DNA of 33,233 nucleotides. Source: Alphaproteobacteria bacterium. Lineage in GTDB: Bacteria > Pseudomonadota > Alphaproteobacteria > TMED109. Below the pieces are notes generated by a model that had not been told where the DNA came from, searched no databases, and saw nothing but the letters and a program-made list of their open reading frames with translations. Every line of letters begins with the position of its first letter. Position 1 is the first letter of the stretch. The stretch lies in assembly GCA_029243935.1 (NCBI GenBank), contig JAQWRB010000112.1:1-33233 (forward strand), written 5' to 3'. This document shows, piece by piece, positions 1 to 9,897 of this stretch. The position numbers and the translations under genes were made by a program.

Positions 1-16
1 TTTATATTATTTTATA

Positions 17-32
17 TTATGATGAATCATAA
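17..32. promoter_or_regulatory. Short dyad TTATGAT-GA-ATCATAA just upstream of the first gene; possible operator
   Basis: 7-bp perfect inverted arms with a 2-nt centre, just before the GGAGG Shine-Dalgarno; follows a tandem tttatattat x2 at 1-20. Confidence 0.25.
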
Positions 33-47
33 ATTATGGAGGTAAAT

Positions 48-647
48 ATGTCTAGTATTCTTACATCACTTGAAAAAACTATTGGAGCAGGTATTGCTCT
101 AACTATATTATTTGTTCTTTACTATATTTCGACAGGAGGAGCGCTTGATACTGTTTTTTGGTCCTTAATATTAAGGTATGTACATGTTCTTTCGGGAATA
201 ATGTGGATAGGGTTATTGTGGTATTTTAATTTTGTACAAATACCAAATATGCCCAAGATTCCAGATGATCAAAAACCAGCAATTGGAAAAGTAATCGCAC
301 CAGCAGCACTATTTTGGTTTAGATGGGGCGCTATGGCTACTATAATTACAGGGTTATTAGTCGCGCATGTAAATGGGTACCTAACGCAAGCGATGACTTT
401 AGGAATTCTAGATGGAGTTGCTAAACACACTGCTATAGGAATTGGAATGTGGTTAGGTATAATTATGTTTATAAATGTTTGGTTTGTTATATGGCCCAAT
501 CAAAAAAGAGCTTTAGGAATTGTAGAAGCTGATCCTGCTTCTAAAGCTGCTTCAGCAAGAACTGCTATGCTTTTTAGTAGAACTAATACTCTACTTTCTA
601 TTCCTATGCTATTTGCCATGGCCTCTGCTCAAAACATATGGGGATAA
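48..647 (+). CDS. Stand-alone PuuD-type (urate oxidase N-terminal family) integral membrane protein
   Basis: Several hydrophobic segments; RYVHVLSGIMWIGLLWYFNFVQIP and FFWF/RWGAMATIITG-like pattern resemble the PuuD membrane domain. ATG at 48 has GGAGG 5 nt upstream; the ORF-track ATG at 36 overlaps that Shine-Dalgarno. Confidence 0.7.
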   Translation: MSSILTSLEKTIGAGIALTILFVLYYISTGGALDTVFWSLILRYVHVLSGIMWIGLLWYFNFVQIPNMPKIPDDQKPAIGKVIAPAALFWFRWGAMATIITGLLVAHVNGYLTQAMTLGILDGVAKHTAIGIGMWLGIIMFINVWFVIWPNQKRALGIVEADPASKAASARTAMLFSRTNTLLSIPMLFAMASAQNIWG

Positions 648-653
648 TAAATA

Positions 654-689
654 AACAGAAAGAGGTTATGCAAATAACCTCTTTCTGTT
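654..689. terminator. Bidirectional intrinsic terminator between convergent genes
   Basis: AACAGAAAGAGGTTAT-GCAA-ATAACCTCTTTCTGTT: perfect 16-bp stem with a 4-nt loop, between convergent stops at 647 and 697; T-rich tail (TTATTTATTA) on the minus strand. Confidence 0.85.
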
Positions 690-696
690 CGAGGAT

Positions 697-2382
697 TTAA
701 GCGTGAAAACCTCTAATTACTTTGCCAGGTAACTTGGAATTATTTACTAGGTTCATATCTTTTAAAACTCTTTCTCCATTTATCCAAACACCTTTAACTG
801 CATGTCCGTCAATATTTAATCTACTACCTCCTCCTGGAAGATCGCTTACTCTGTATGATTGAGAAACACCTACTTTATCTGGGTCAAATAATATCATATC
901 AGCATATTGTCCGGGGACCAATCTTCCTCTTTGATCGATTCTATAAATATCCGCTTGCTTTCCCGTCAAGTTATAAATAGCTTCTTCAATAGACATAATT
1001 TTATTTTCACGAACCCATTTTTGTAACATATATAACCCATATCCGGCATCATTAAAAAATGTTAAATGCGCTCCCGCGTCTGATAATGTAATATTAGCTC
1101 GTGGATGTTTGAGTAATTTTCCAACAGCCTTTTCATCACTATTCAATAACATTGCAATAAATAGAGTATCCATTCCATTGTCACTAAGGGCATGATCTAA
1201 GAGCCAGTCTAAAGGTTGTACATTAGAATCTAAAGCAATATCCTTAATGGACCTTCCTTCTAAATTTTGATATTTTTGATTATAAACTTCTCTAACTATA
1301 ATTTTATCCCAATCACCATTAAATAACCTTACTTGAGCATTATCTTCAATTTCATTTACTAAATTTCCACGAAAATTATTATCTGCTAATACTTTTTCAT
1401 ATAACTCTAATGAGCTGCACTCCATTGCAGGCCTCCAAGAATGAATACCTTCAAACAAGTATGGAGATTCCATTGTAAACTCCATAGATAGTGGCCTACA
1501 AGATACTTGTCCCCACATCTCTATCCCTTGATCTGTTGCATGAGATATATCTGATAACACTTTAAATGTTGAATTATCAGATAATGGGTTATGTAAAAGA
1601 GCTGCAACTACAGCTGGCCTATTAGAACCCTCCATCCATTTTCTAATATTTTCAATTGAAGTATTTGAGCCTCTAGTAAGCATAAATAAGCCTCGACCAA
1701 AGGAAGACATCGCCATTATAAGATTACGCATCTCTTTATCGTCTGCTAATCTAGATGGCATTGGTACACCATTTTCTCCGTTATGCCCTTCAAATGTTGA
1801 TGTAGCGAAACCTAACCCGCCACTAATCATACCTTCCTTTACTATAGTTTGCATTTTTATTATTTCTGTATCTGTAGCTTTTCTTGTTAACGCATCTTCT
1901 CCCATTACATAAACTCTAACAGATGAGTGGCCAACATAAGCTGCAACATTAGGACCAACGCCTCTAGTTTCTATAAAATCAAGATACTCAGGAAACGTTT
2001 CAAAATCCCATACTATTCCTTCCCTCAACACATCTAAGGACATACCTTCTACATTTGTAAGATTTTTCATAGTCAAGTCGCGATGCTCAGCTTTACAGGG
2101 AGCTATAGTAAAGCCGCAATTGCCAATAATAATTGTTGTAACCCCAAGTTTTGGTGAGGGATTAGCCCAAGGATCCCATGTTAATTGAGCGTCATAATGT
2201 GTATGACTATCTATAAACCCAGGAGCTAAAGTTAAGCCCTTTGCATCTATTATTGACTTTGCTTCACCTAAATCATTACCTCTATTAACAATAATGCCAT
2301 CTTCTACAGCAATATCTCCTGTAAAAGATGGCAATCCTGTACCATCAATAATATTTGCATTCTTAATTATAAGATCAAACAT
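697..2382 (-). CDS. N-acyl-D-amino-acid deacylase/D-aminoacylase-like amidohydrolase
   Basis: N-terminal LIIKNANIIDGTG, metal-site motif GFIDSHTHYDAQLTWDP, C-terminal GQYADMILFDPDKV; 561 aa. Confidence 0.85.
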   Translation of the reverse strand: MFDLIIKNANIIDGTGLPSFTGDIAVEDGIIVNRGNDLGEAKSIIDAKGLTLAPGFIDSHTHYDAQLTWDPWANPSPKLGVTTIIIGNCGFTIAPCKAEHRDLTMKNLTNVEGMSLDVLREGIVWDFETFPEYLDFIETRGVGPNVAAYVGHSSVRVYVMGEDALTRKATDTEIIKMQTIVKEGMISGGLGFATSTFEGHNGENGVPMPSRLADDKEMRNLIMAMSSFGRGLFMLTRGSNTSIENIRKWMEGSNRPAVVAALLHNPLSDNSTFKVLSDISHATDQGIEMWGQVSCRPLSMEFTMESPYLFEGIHSWRPAMECSSLELYEKVLADNNFRGNLVNEIEDNAQVRLFNGDWDKIIVREVYNQKYQNLEGRSIKDIALDSNVQPLDWLLDHALSDNGMDTLFIAMLLNSDEKAVGKLLKHPRANITLSDAGAHLTFFNDAGYGLYMLQKWVRENKIMSIEEAIYNLTGKQADIYRIDQRGRLVPGQYADMILFDPDKVGVSQSYRVSDLPGGGSRLNIDGHAVKGVWINGERVLKDMNLVNNSKLPGKVIRGFHA

Positions 2383-2383
2383 A

Positions 2384-2890
2384 TTATTTTAGCATATCTT
2401 TAACAGAATCAAGTGCAGCTTGAGCACATTCTTCATCTTGATCACCAGTCGCACCACTCACACCAATTGCACCTATAAGATCGCCATTTTGCGCTCTAAT
2501 TGGAAGACCTCCTGGAAAAGGAACCAAAAAATCAACTGTAGCTATACCTGGAAGCCCAGCTGGATTTCCTTCTTTACCATAAGCTAATTCCCCAATTGCC
2601 CTTGTAGGATATGGTATCATTGCTGCAGATTTCGCTTTATTCAATGCTATATCTATACTTCCTAAGAATGCTCCATCTTGCCTTCTAAAGAGAATTAAGT
2701 CCGCTCCAGAATCAACAATTGCTATATTTAGTGGTCTCCAATCAGTAGTAGCTCTTTTAGCTTCACAAGCATCAGCCATTTTTTTTGCTAATTGTAAATC
2801 GATAATAGTTTTTGTTTCTAGTGATAAGGCCGCTTTGCTTACAAAAATAACTGAAACGGCTATAATTAATAATAAATTAAAAAATTTCAT
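2384..2890 (-). CDS. Secreted HbpS/GlcG (DUF336) family protein
   Basis: Signal peptide-like N terminus (MKFFNLLLIIAVSVIFVSKAALS); FRRQDGAFLGSIDIALNKAKSA and GGLPIRAQNGDLIGAIGVSGATGDQDEECAQAAL are typical of the family. Confidence 0.85.
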   Translation of the reverse strand: MKFFNLLLIIAVSVIFVSKAALSLETKTIIDLQLAKKMADACEAKRATTDWRPLNIAIVDSGADLILFRRQDGAFLGSIDIALNKAKSAAMIPYPTRAIGELAYGKEGNPAGLPGIATVDFLVPFPGGLPIRAQNGDLIGAIGVSGATGDQDEECAQAALDSVKDMLK

Positions 2891-2913
2891 AATACTCTCC
2901 TATTTAAAAATAT

Positions 2914-2957
2914 AGTATAATTAGTTTTTATAATAATTCACAATAAAATTCTGTCAA
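2914..2957 (-). promoter_or_regulatory. Putative promoter for the HbpS-like gene and deacylase
   Basis: Minus strand TATACT (2914-2919) with TTGTGA 18 nt upstream (2938-2943); TTGACA also at 2952-2957. Confidence 0.4.
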
Positions 2958-2984
2958 TTTTAAATACCAATCAGTATAAAAATA

Positions 2985-3389
2985 CTAAATAATACATAAC
3001 TCTTCTAAAGCTTTATAAAGTTTACCTGGGTTTATTAATTCTTTCGCAGCTAAATCCTTAGGAGCTTTTTCATCTTTCAAATATCTCCAACCTTGGAAAG
3101 GTTTATGCCTAATAATTTGAGTATTAATAAGATTTTTATCTAAAACTATATGACAATAAAATTTACCATCATCATGCTTTACTTTATTAAAATCTATAAT
3201 TTTTTGTCTAACTGATATATAGCCATTAATTATCCAAAACATTGAACCTGTATCTTTAATGATTTCATATTTTTTTGGAAACAATCTAGTAATGTGAAGA
3301 TTTTGATTATATTTTTTATAGCGCAGAGACTGTCTCTCTCTTAATTCACTAATATTAGTAATACCTACAGCTAATTTTATTAAATTCAT
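2985..3389 (-). CDS. DUF1489 family protein
   Basis: LIKLAVGI...LRERQ...TRLFPKKYEIIKDTGSMFWIINGYISVRQKIIDF matches my recollection of this alphaproteobacterial family. Confidence 0.7.
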   Translation of the reverse strand: MNLIKLAVGITNISELRERQSLRYKKYNQNLHITRLFPKKYEIIKDTGSMFWIINGYISVRQKIIDFNKVKHDDGKFYCHIVLDKNLINTQIIRHKPFQGWRYLKDEKAPKDLAAKELINPGKLYKALEELCII

Positions 3390-3393
3390 GTAT

Positions 3394-4305
3394 CTATAAT
3401 AATTTTTTTCGTTTATTTTTTGATTCTAAAGCATTAAAAACTCTTGAAGAAGGGATTCTTCCTAATTTACTAAAAACAAATTTTGAAGCTTCACAAATTT
3501 TTTCTAAATCTACTCCTGTATTAATACCCATTCCATTAAGCATAAATAAAACATCTTCAGTAGCAACATTACCTTTAGCTCCTGGAGCATAAGGACAGCC
3601 TCCTAATCCTCCAACAGATGTATCTATAACTTTAATATTTAATTCTAAACTAACTAATATATTTGCTAAAGCTTGACCATATGTATCATGAAAATGGACG
3701 GCTAATTTCTCAACTCCTATTGCATCTCTGCATGCCATTAGCATATGTTTAGTTTTTATAGGAGTTCCGCTTCCAATTGTATCACCTAGAGAAATTTCAT
3801 AACATCCCATCTTGGCTAATTCTTCAGCTTGCTTTGCAACTTTTAACGGTTGAATTTCATTCTCATAAGGACAAAACATAACAGTTGATATATAACCTCT
3901 AACTTTCATACCTTTAACTAATGCTTCCTCAGCGACTTCTTTAGCTCTAGCCATAGCTTCGCTGACTGAACAATTTGTATTTTTTTTTGAAAACGTTTCG
4001 CTTGGAGTAGCAAACACACAAGCAGTATCTGCATTAAATTTTAAAGCATCATCTAAACCTTTAATATTTGGCGTTAAAACTGGGTACATTATGCCCTGTT
4101 TTTTCTTAATTTGTGTCATAACAACACTAGAATCCGCCATAGCAGGAACCCATTTAGGAGATACAAATGCACCGCTTTCTATAAACTTTAAACCTGTAGC
4201 TGATAGCATATTAATAAATATAACTTTTTCATCAGTTTCTAATGGGATATTTTCATTTTGAAGCCCATCTCTAGGACCTACCTCATATAGGGTAATCTCT
4301 GTCAT
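3394..4305 (-). CDS. hmgL: Hydroxymethylglutaryl-CoA lyase
   Basis: YEVGPRDGLQNE N terminus; AVHFHDTYGQALAN; GGLGGCPYAPGAKGNVATEDVLFML active-site region. Confidence 0.93.
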   Translation of the reverse strand: MTEITLYEVGPRDGLQNENIPLETDEKVIFINMLSATGLKFIESGAFVSPKWVPAMADSSVVMTQIKKKQGIMYPVLTPNIKGLDDALKFNADTACVFATPSETFSKKNTNCSVSEAMARAKEVAEEALVKGMKVRGYISTVMFCPYENEIQPLKVAKQAEELAKMGCYEISLGDTIGSGTPIKTKHMLMACRDAIGVEKLAVHFHDTYGQALANILVSLELNIKVIDTSVGGLGGCPYAPGAKGNVATEDVLFMLNGMGINTGVDLEKICEASKFVFSKLGRIPSSRVFNALESKNKRKKLL

Positions 4306-6290
4306 TATTTTTCTTTCATTTGGGCTACTGTATAACCTTCATCAACCTGTTGGCCCTCTTTTACATTAATTTTAATTATTTTTCCAGAATAAGGGGCCAA
4401 AATGGAATGCTCCATTTTCATAGCTTCAATTATTACTAAAATATCTCCTTTCTTTACTTGCTGATTATTTTTAGAAAAAACTTTAGCAATCTTGCCTGGA
4501 ACAGGCGAATCCATCGAGCCCTCAGATGCTTCTAATTTTATATCTAAATAAAATTTATCTCTAATATTTAAATTTAAAGAATAGCCACTTTGATTAATAT
4601 AAATATTGTCATTATTAACTGTAAAATATATATTTTCTATTTTTTTATTATTACGAAGTAAACTTAATTTTTTAGAAAAATCATCGTTTAATATTTTAAA
4701 AATATTCTTATTTTTTCTTTCCTCATCAATAACTAAGAACTCACTAGAATTTAATATCTTAACTTCATAATTAAAAACTTCTTTATCATAGATTAAAGAT
4801 ATATTTTCAAAATCATTACCTAAATGTCTCCAATTTATATTATTATGCCAAGGTGATAAACTCTTACTTATATAATAAGAGCTCCTAAATTTTATATATA
4901 ATGCTGCCGCTGAATCAAGTAATAAATCTTTACTCTCTTTACTTGATATTAATTTTTTCCAAAATTTATTTATAAAATCTGTATTAATTTTTTTTTCTGC
5001 AAAGGCAGAAACTTTTATTATCTTATTTAAAAAATCTATATTGTTTTTAATTCCTTCTAATCTTGTATTTTCTAAAGCAAAAGAGAGTTTTTTAATTGCA
5101 TCATCTCTATTAACTCCGTATGAAATAATTTTAGCAATCATCGGGTCATAATATGATGAAACTTCATCATTAGCTAAGTATCCTGTATCTAGTCTTAAAT
5201 AAGGCTTATCTGGAAAATTAAATTCTAGTATTTTACCTGGTGATGGTTGGAAATTTTTTTCGGGAATTTCTGCATAAACTCTGGCTTCTATTGCATGACC
5301 CTTAATAGAATCTTTATTGTAATCTAAAATTATCTTTTCATTGTTAGCAACTCTAATTTGCAATTCAACTAAATCTAAACCTAATATTAATTCTGTAACT
5401 GGGTGCTCAACTTGTAAGCGCGTATTCATTTCCATAAAATAAAAATTATTTTTTTCTAAAAGAAACTCTATAGTTCCTGCTCCAGAATATGAAATACTTT
5501 TTGCCACTTGCTTAGCTTGAAAAGCCATTCCTTCTCTAACTTCTAAATTAATGTTTGTAGCAGGTGCTTCTTCAATAACTTTTTGATGACGCCTTTGAAT
5601 ACTGCAGTCTCTATCCGCTAAAGTATAAATATTTCCATAATTATCTGCTAAAATTTGAACCTCAATATGCCTAGGGTTTTGCAAATACTTTTCTATTAAT
5701 ATACTATCATTCCCAAATGAACTTAGAGCTTCCCTTTTTGCCCCTTCTAATTTATTTATAATTTCGTTCTTTTTATTTATAACATGCATTCCTTTTCCAC
5801 CTCCTCCTGCGGAGGCTTTAATAATCAAAGGAAAACCTATATTTTCACATTTTTTTAATATCTGATTCTCTGATAAACCGTCTGCTGAAAACCCTGGCAA
5901 TACTGGAACACCTGCTTTTTCCATCATACTTCTTGCATCATTTTTCAATGACATACTTTTCATAGATGAAACAGAGGGGCCAATAAATTTTATATTATTT
6001 TTTTTTAATGCTTTTGCAAAATCAGGATTTTCAGATAAAAATCCATATCCAGGATGGATTGCATCAACCTTATTTTCTAATGCAATTTTTATTATTTTTT
6101 TATAATTTAAATAACTGTTTTCAGCTAAGGAATCACCTAGATGAATTGACTGGTCAGCTTCACGAGCATGCAAAGCATTTTTATCAGCATCAGAATATAC
6201 AGCAACTACAAAAATACCCATGGATTTACAGGTGCGTGTAATCCTAGTTGCTATTTCTCCTCTATTAGCTATCAATATTTTTTTTATCAT
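4305..6290 (-). CDS. mccA: Methylcrotonyl-CoA carboxylase biotin-containing alpha subunit
   Basis: Biotin carboxylase fold (ILIANRGEIATRI, SAGGGGKGMHV, MEMNTRLQVEHPVTE) with a C-terminal biotinyl site EAMKMEH; context of mccB/liuC/hmgL. Confidence 0.93.
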   Translation of the reverse strand: MIKKILIANRGEIATRITRTCKSMGIFVVAVYSDADKNALHAREADQSIHLGDSLAENSYLNYKKIIKIALENKVDAIHPGYGFLSENPDFAKALKKNNIKFIGPSVSSMKSMSLKNDARSMMEKAGVPVLPGFSADGLSENQILKKCENIGFPLIIKASAGGGGKGMHVINKKNEIINKLEGAKREALSSFGNDSILIEKYLQNPRHIEVQILADNYGNIYTLADRDCSIQRRHQKVIEEAPATNINLEVREGMAFQAKQVAKSISYSGAGTIEFLLEKNNFYFMEMNTRLQVEHPVTELILGLDLVELQIRVANNEKIILDYNKDSIKGHAIEARVYAEIPEKNFQPSPGKILEFNFPDKPYLRLDTGYLANDEVSSYYDPMIAKIISYGVNRDDAIKKLSFALENTRLEGIKNNIDFLNKIIKVSAFAEKKINTDFINKFWKKLISSKESKDLLLDSAAALYIKFRSSYYISKSLSPWHNNINWRHLGNDFENISLIYDKEVFNYEVKILNSSEFLVIDEERKNKNIFKILNDDFSKKLSLLRNNKKIENIYFTVNNDNIYINQSGYSLNLNIRDKFYLDIKLEASEGSMDSPVPGKIAKVFSKNNQQVKKGDILVIIEAMKMEHSILAPYSGKIIKINVKEGQQVDEGYTVAQMKEK

Positions 6291-7071
6291 TTATCTGCCA
6301 ATTTGGTTTTCTCTTGTTTAAAAATGCTTCTGTTCCTTCTTTGCCTTCATTAGTTGCTCTTGCATCTGCTATCCTTTTAGCCGTTTCCATCATAAGCACT
6401 TCATCTATATTTTTTCCTTCTACAAAAAATATTAATTCTTTTGAGGATTTAAGAGCTTTAGGTCCACCTTTTAATATATTATCTATATTTTTTTCAATTA
6501 AAGAATTAAAGTCTTCATTTTTTGCATGTTGATGCAATAATCCCATATGAAAAGCCTCTTCTGAAGAAATGATTGTTGAAGTTAAAAATAAATATCTAGC
6601 ATTTCTAGAACCCACTGCCCTAACTACATACGGACTAATAGTTGCCGGAATTAAGCCTAGTCTTACTTCAGATAAAGAAAACTTTGCATATTCATTTCCA
6701 ATTGCTATATCACATGCAGCTACTAAACCCACACCACCCCCAAAAGCAGCCCCGTTTACAGCGGCAATAGTCGGAAAAGGCAAGGAATATAATTTTTTTA
6801 GCATAACAGCTAATTTCATTGCATCACTCTGATTTTCTTCGTGACTTACACCAGACATTCGTCTCATCCAATCTAAATCACCTCCAGCAGAAAATGCTTT
6901 TCCTTCTCCTGTAAGAACTAGCGCTCTAATATCTTTATTATTTGATATCTCTGATAAACAAATATCTAATTCTTTAATTAAATTTTCATCAAAAGCGTTC
7001 ATAACCTGCGGACGGTTTATATTTAAATAATAAATGCCTCTACTATCTATTTTTTTTAATAAATTTTCCAT
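6265..7071 (-). CDS. liuC: Enoyl-CoA hydratase/isomerase family, probable methylglutaconyl-CoA hydratase
   Basis: Crotonase motifs ALVLTGEGKAFSAGGDLDWMRRM and NGAAFGGGVGLVAACDIAIG; leucine-degradation context. Confidence 0.88.
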   Translation of the reverse strand: MENLLKKIDSRGIYYLNINRPQVMNAFDENLIKELDICLSEISNNKDIRALVLTGEGKAFSAGGDLDWMRRMSGVSHEENQSDAMKLAVMLKKLYSLPFPTIAAVNGAAFGGGVGLVAACDIAIGNEYAKFSLSEVRLGLIPATISPYVVRAVGSRNARYLFLTSTIISSEEAFHMGLLHQHAKNEDFNSLIEKNIDNILKGGPKALKSSKELIFFVEGKNIDEVLMMETAKRIADARATNEGKEGTEAFLNKRKPNWQINDKKNIDS

Positions 7072-7074
7072 TAT

Positions 7075-8682
7075 CTACATCCTGAATAAACCAAATTTTG
7101 TATCTTCAATTGGTTTATTGTGAGCAGCTGAAATTGACAAACCCAATACTACTCTAGTATCAGCAGGATCTATTACGCCATCATCCCATATTCTTGATGA
7201 AGCGAAATATGGATTTCCTTCTTTTTCATATTGATCTAAAATTCCATTTTTAAAACTATTTTCATCTTTCTTCAACCATTTTAGTCCTCGTCTTGCGTTT
7301 ACATCTTTTTTAACAGTAGATAAAACATTAGCCGCTTGTTCTCCTCCCATTACAGACACTCTAGAATTTGGCCAAGTCCACATAAATCTTGGATTAAATG
7401 CTCTACCACACATACCGTAATTACCAGCTCCAAATGAGCCTCCAATAATTACAGTAAATTTTGGAACATTTACTGTGGATACTGCAGTAACTAGTTTTGC
7501 TCCGTCTTTAGCTATACCGGCTTCTTCATATTTTTTACCTACCATAAAACCAGAAATATTTTGTAGAAATATAAGTGGTATTTTTCTTTGACCACATAAT
7601 TCTATAAAATGAGCACCTTTTTTTGAACTTTCTGGAAATAAAATTCCATTATTTGCAATAATACCAACAGAATACCCCATAATTTTTGCAAAACCTGTAA
7701 CTAAGGTTGCCCCATATAGTTTTTTAAATTCTAAAAATTTACTTCCATCCACTATTCTAGCTATTACTTCTCTTACATCATATGGTATTGATAAAGATGA
7801 TGGTATTACTCCGTAAATACTTTTTAAATCATAATTTGGTTCTTCTGATTTTATTAAATCAATATCTTCATTCTTTTTCTTATTAAAAGTAGCTACAATA
7901 TCTCTAGCTATTTTTAAAGCATGTTGATCATTTTCCGCTAAATGATCAGTAACTCCACTTTTTTTACTATGCAGCTCTCCTCCTCCAAGGTCTTCTGCAC
8001 TAACTACTTCTCCTGTTGCAGCTTTTACCAAAGGAGGCCCTCCTAAAAATATTGTCCCTTGATTTTTTACTATTATACATTCATCACTCATTGCTGGAAC
8101 ATATGCTCCTCCAGCCGTGCATGAACCCATTACAATAGCTATTTGAGGAATACCCATTGCCGACATATTTGATTGATTATAAAATGTTCTACCAAAGCCT
8201 TCTTTATCCGCAAACATTTCACTTTGATTGGGTAAATTTGCTCCGCCTGAATCAACTAAATAAATACAAGGAAGATGGTTTTCTAATGCTATATCTTGTG
8301 CCCTTAATTGTTTTTTTACTGTTATTGGATAATATGTTCCTCCCTTTACCGTAGCATCATTAACAATAATTACACATTCTCTTCCAGAAACACGACCAAT
8401 TCCAGTAATAAGTCCAGATCCAGGAGCTTCATCATTATAATGACCATATGCTGCAAGAGATGAGAATTCTAAAAATGGAGAACCAGGGTCTAGTAAATAT
8501 CGTATTCTCTCTCTAGGTAAAAGTTTGCCCCTAGCAATATGCCTATCAATTGCTTCTTTACCTCCTCCCATTTGAGAAAATATAACTTTATTTTTCAGGT
8601 CAGAAACTAGACCTTCCATAATGCTAGAATTTTTTATATATTCTTTAGACGTTTCATCTACCGCACTCTTAATAATATCCAT
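7075..8682 (-). CDS. mccB: Methylcrotonyl-CoA carboxylase carboxyltransferase beta subunit
   Basis: Carboxyltransferase motifs [33 protein letters not shown] and [38 protein letters not shown]. Confidence 0.94.
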   Translation of the reverse strand: MDIIKSAVDETSKEYIKNSSIMEGLVSDLKNKVIFSQMGGGKEAIDRHIARGKLLPRERIRYLLDPGSPFLEFSSLAAYGHYNDEAPGSGLITGIGRVSGRECVIIVNDATVKGGTYYPITVKKQLRAQDIALENHLPCIYLVDSGGANLPNQSEMFADKEGFGRTFYNQSNMSAMGIPQIAIVMGSCTAGGAYVPAMSDECIIVKNQGTIFLGGPPLVKAATGEVVSAEDLGGGELHSKKSGVTDHLAENDQHALKIARDIVATFNKKKNEDIDLIKSEEPNYDLKSIYGVIPSSLSIPYDVREVIARIVDGSKFLEFKKLYGATLVTGFAKIMGYSVGIIANNGILFPESSKKGAHFIELCGQRKIPLIFLQNISGFMVGKKYEEAGIAKDGAKLVTAVSTVNVPKFTVIIGGSFGAGNYGMCGRAFNPRFMWTWPNSRVSVMGGEQAANVLSTVKKDVNARRGLKWLKKDENSFKNGILDQYEKEGNPYFASSRIWDDGVIDPADTRVVLGLSISAAHNKPIEDTKFGLFRM

Positions 8683-8693
8683 TTACATTCTTT

Positions 8694-9884
8694 CTAGTTT
8701 AAACATCGTTCTAAAGCTATAGCTGTAGCTTCTCCTCCACCTATACATAATGAAGCTACCCCTTTATCTACTTTATACTTATGCATTGCTGCAATTAAAG
8801 TGGCTATAATTCTAGCCCCTGATGTTCCAACAGGGTGCCCTAAAGCACATGCGCCTCCATGAACATTGACTATTTCAGGAGATATGCTTAAGTCTTTCAT
8901 TGCAGCCATAGGTACAACTGCAAAAGCTTCATTTATTTCAAATAATCCAACATCTATGATATTCCAGCCAGCCTTATCTAAAACTTTTTGAATAGCGCCT
9001 ATTGGAGCCGTTGTAAACCATGCAGGATCATGACTATTGGTTGCGTGTGCAACAATTTTAGCTAATGGAATAGAATTCTTATTCTTTGCTTCTTCTTTAG
9101 TCATCATTACTAAAGCCGCAGCACCATCGGAAATGGATGAAGAGTTCGCTGCCGTAACTGTTCCAGTTTTACTAAAAGCAGGTTTAAGGTTTGAAATTTT
9201 TGATATATCAGCAGAAAAAGGTTGTTCATCATTAGTAATTTCTTGTGACCCTTTACGAGTATTAATAATTACAGACACCATTTCTTCTTTAAAAGAACCG
9301 TCTTCATTTGCCTTTTTTGCTCTCTCTAAAGACCTAATAGCAAAATTATCTTGCTCTTCTCTAGTAAACTGATATGCCTCAGCTGTAGCTTCTGCATAAG
9401 CACCCATTAAACGACCTGGTTCATAGGCATCTTCTAACCCATCTATAAACATATGATCTTGAACCTGAGCATGCCCCATTCTTAAACCACTTCTTACTTT
9501 TGGAAGAATATATGGGGCATTAGACATGCTTTCAATACCTCCTGCTAAAGTAACAAAACTTGATCCTGCCAATAATTGATCATGCGCTATCATTGCAGCC
9601 TTCATACCTGATCCACACATTTTATTAATAGTTGTTGCGCCTGCAGTATTTGGAATACCAGCACCAATTGCAGCTTGCCTTGCTGGAGCTTGACCCATAC
9701 CAGCTGGCAAAACACAACCCATTACTACATCATCTATATCTGCTGCATTAATTCCAGCTTTTTTTATAGCTCCCTTTATAGCAATGCTTCCTAAATGAGG
9801 AGCATTTTCAGAAGACAAACTACCTTGAAAACTTCCCATAGGCGTTCTAGCCATACCTGTAATCACAATATCCTTTTTGTTCAT
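8694..9884 (-). CDS. atoB: Acetyl-CoA C-acetyltransferase (thiolase)
   Basis: NKMCGSGMKAAMIAHD nucleophile region, FEINEAFAV, HGGACALGHPVGTSGARI; GGEATAIALE C terminus; AGGAG before the ATG. Confidence 0.92.
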   Translation of the reverse strand: MNKKDIVITGMARTPMGSFQGSLSSENAPHLGSIAIKGAIKKAGINAADIDDVVMGCVLPAGMGQAPARQAAIGAGIPNTAGATTINKMCGSGMKAAMIAHDQLLAGSSFVTLAGGIESMSNAPYILPKVRSGLRMGHAQVQDHMFIDGLEDAYEPGRLMGAYAEATAEAYQFTREEQDNFAIRSLERAKKANEDGSFKEEMVSVIINTRKGSQEITNDEQPFSADISKISNLKPAFSKTGTVTAANSSSISDGAAALVMMTKEEAKNKNSIPLAKIVAHATNSHDPAWFTTAPIGAIQKVLDKAGWNIIDVGLFEINEAFAVVPMAAMKDLSISPEIVNVHGGACALGHPVGTSGARIIATLIAAMHKYKVDKGVASLCIGGGEATAIALERCLN

Positions 9885-9897
9885 TTTTTTCTCCTAT

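Noticed and set aside
269-499. Minus-strand 76-aa ORF inside the PuuD-like gene
   Set aside because: Antisense to a well-supported membrane protein; no recognisable motif.
2973-2986. Hairpin AGTAT-AAAA-ATACT at the DUF1489 stop
   Set aside because: 5-bp AT stem, expected by chance at this composition.
6008-6832. Plus-strand ORFs at 6008, 6168, 6314 and 6569
   Set aside because: Antisense to mccA and liuC, low-complexity translations; typical shadow ORFs of AT-rich coding DNA.
8157-8354. Plus-strand 65-aa ORF
   Set aside because: Antisense to conserved mccB motifs; no independent support.
9037-9372. Plus-strand 111-aa ORF
   Set aside because: Antisense to conserved thiolase coding sequence; no independent support.
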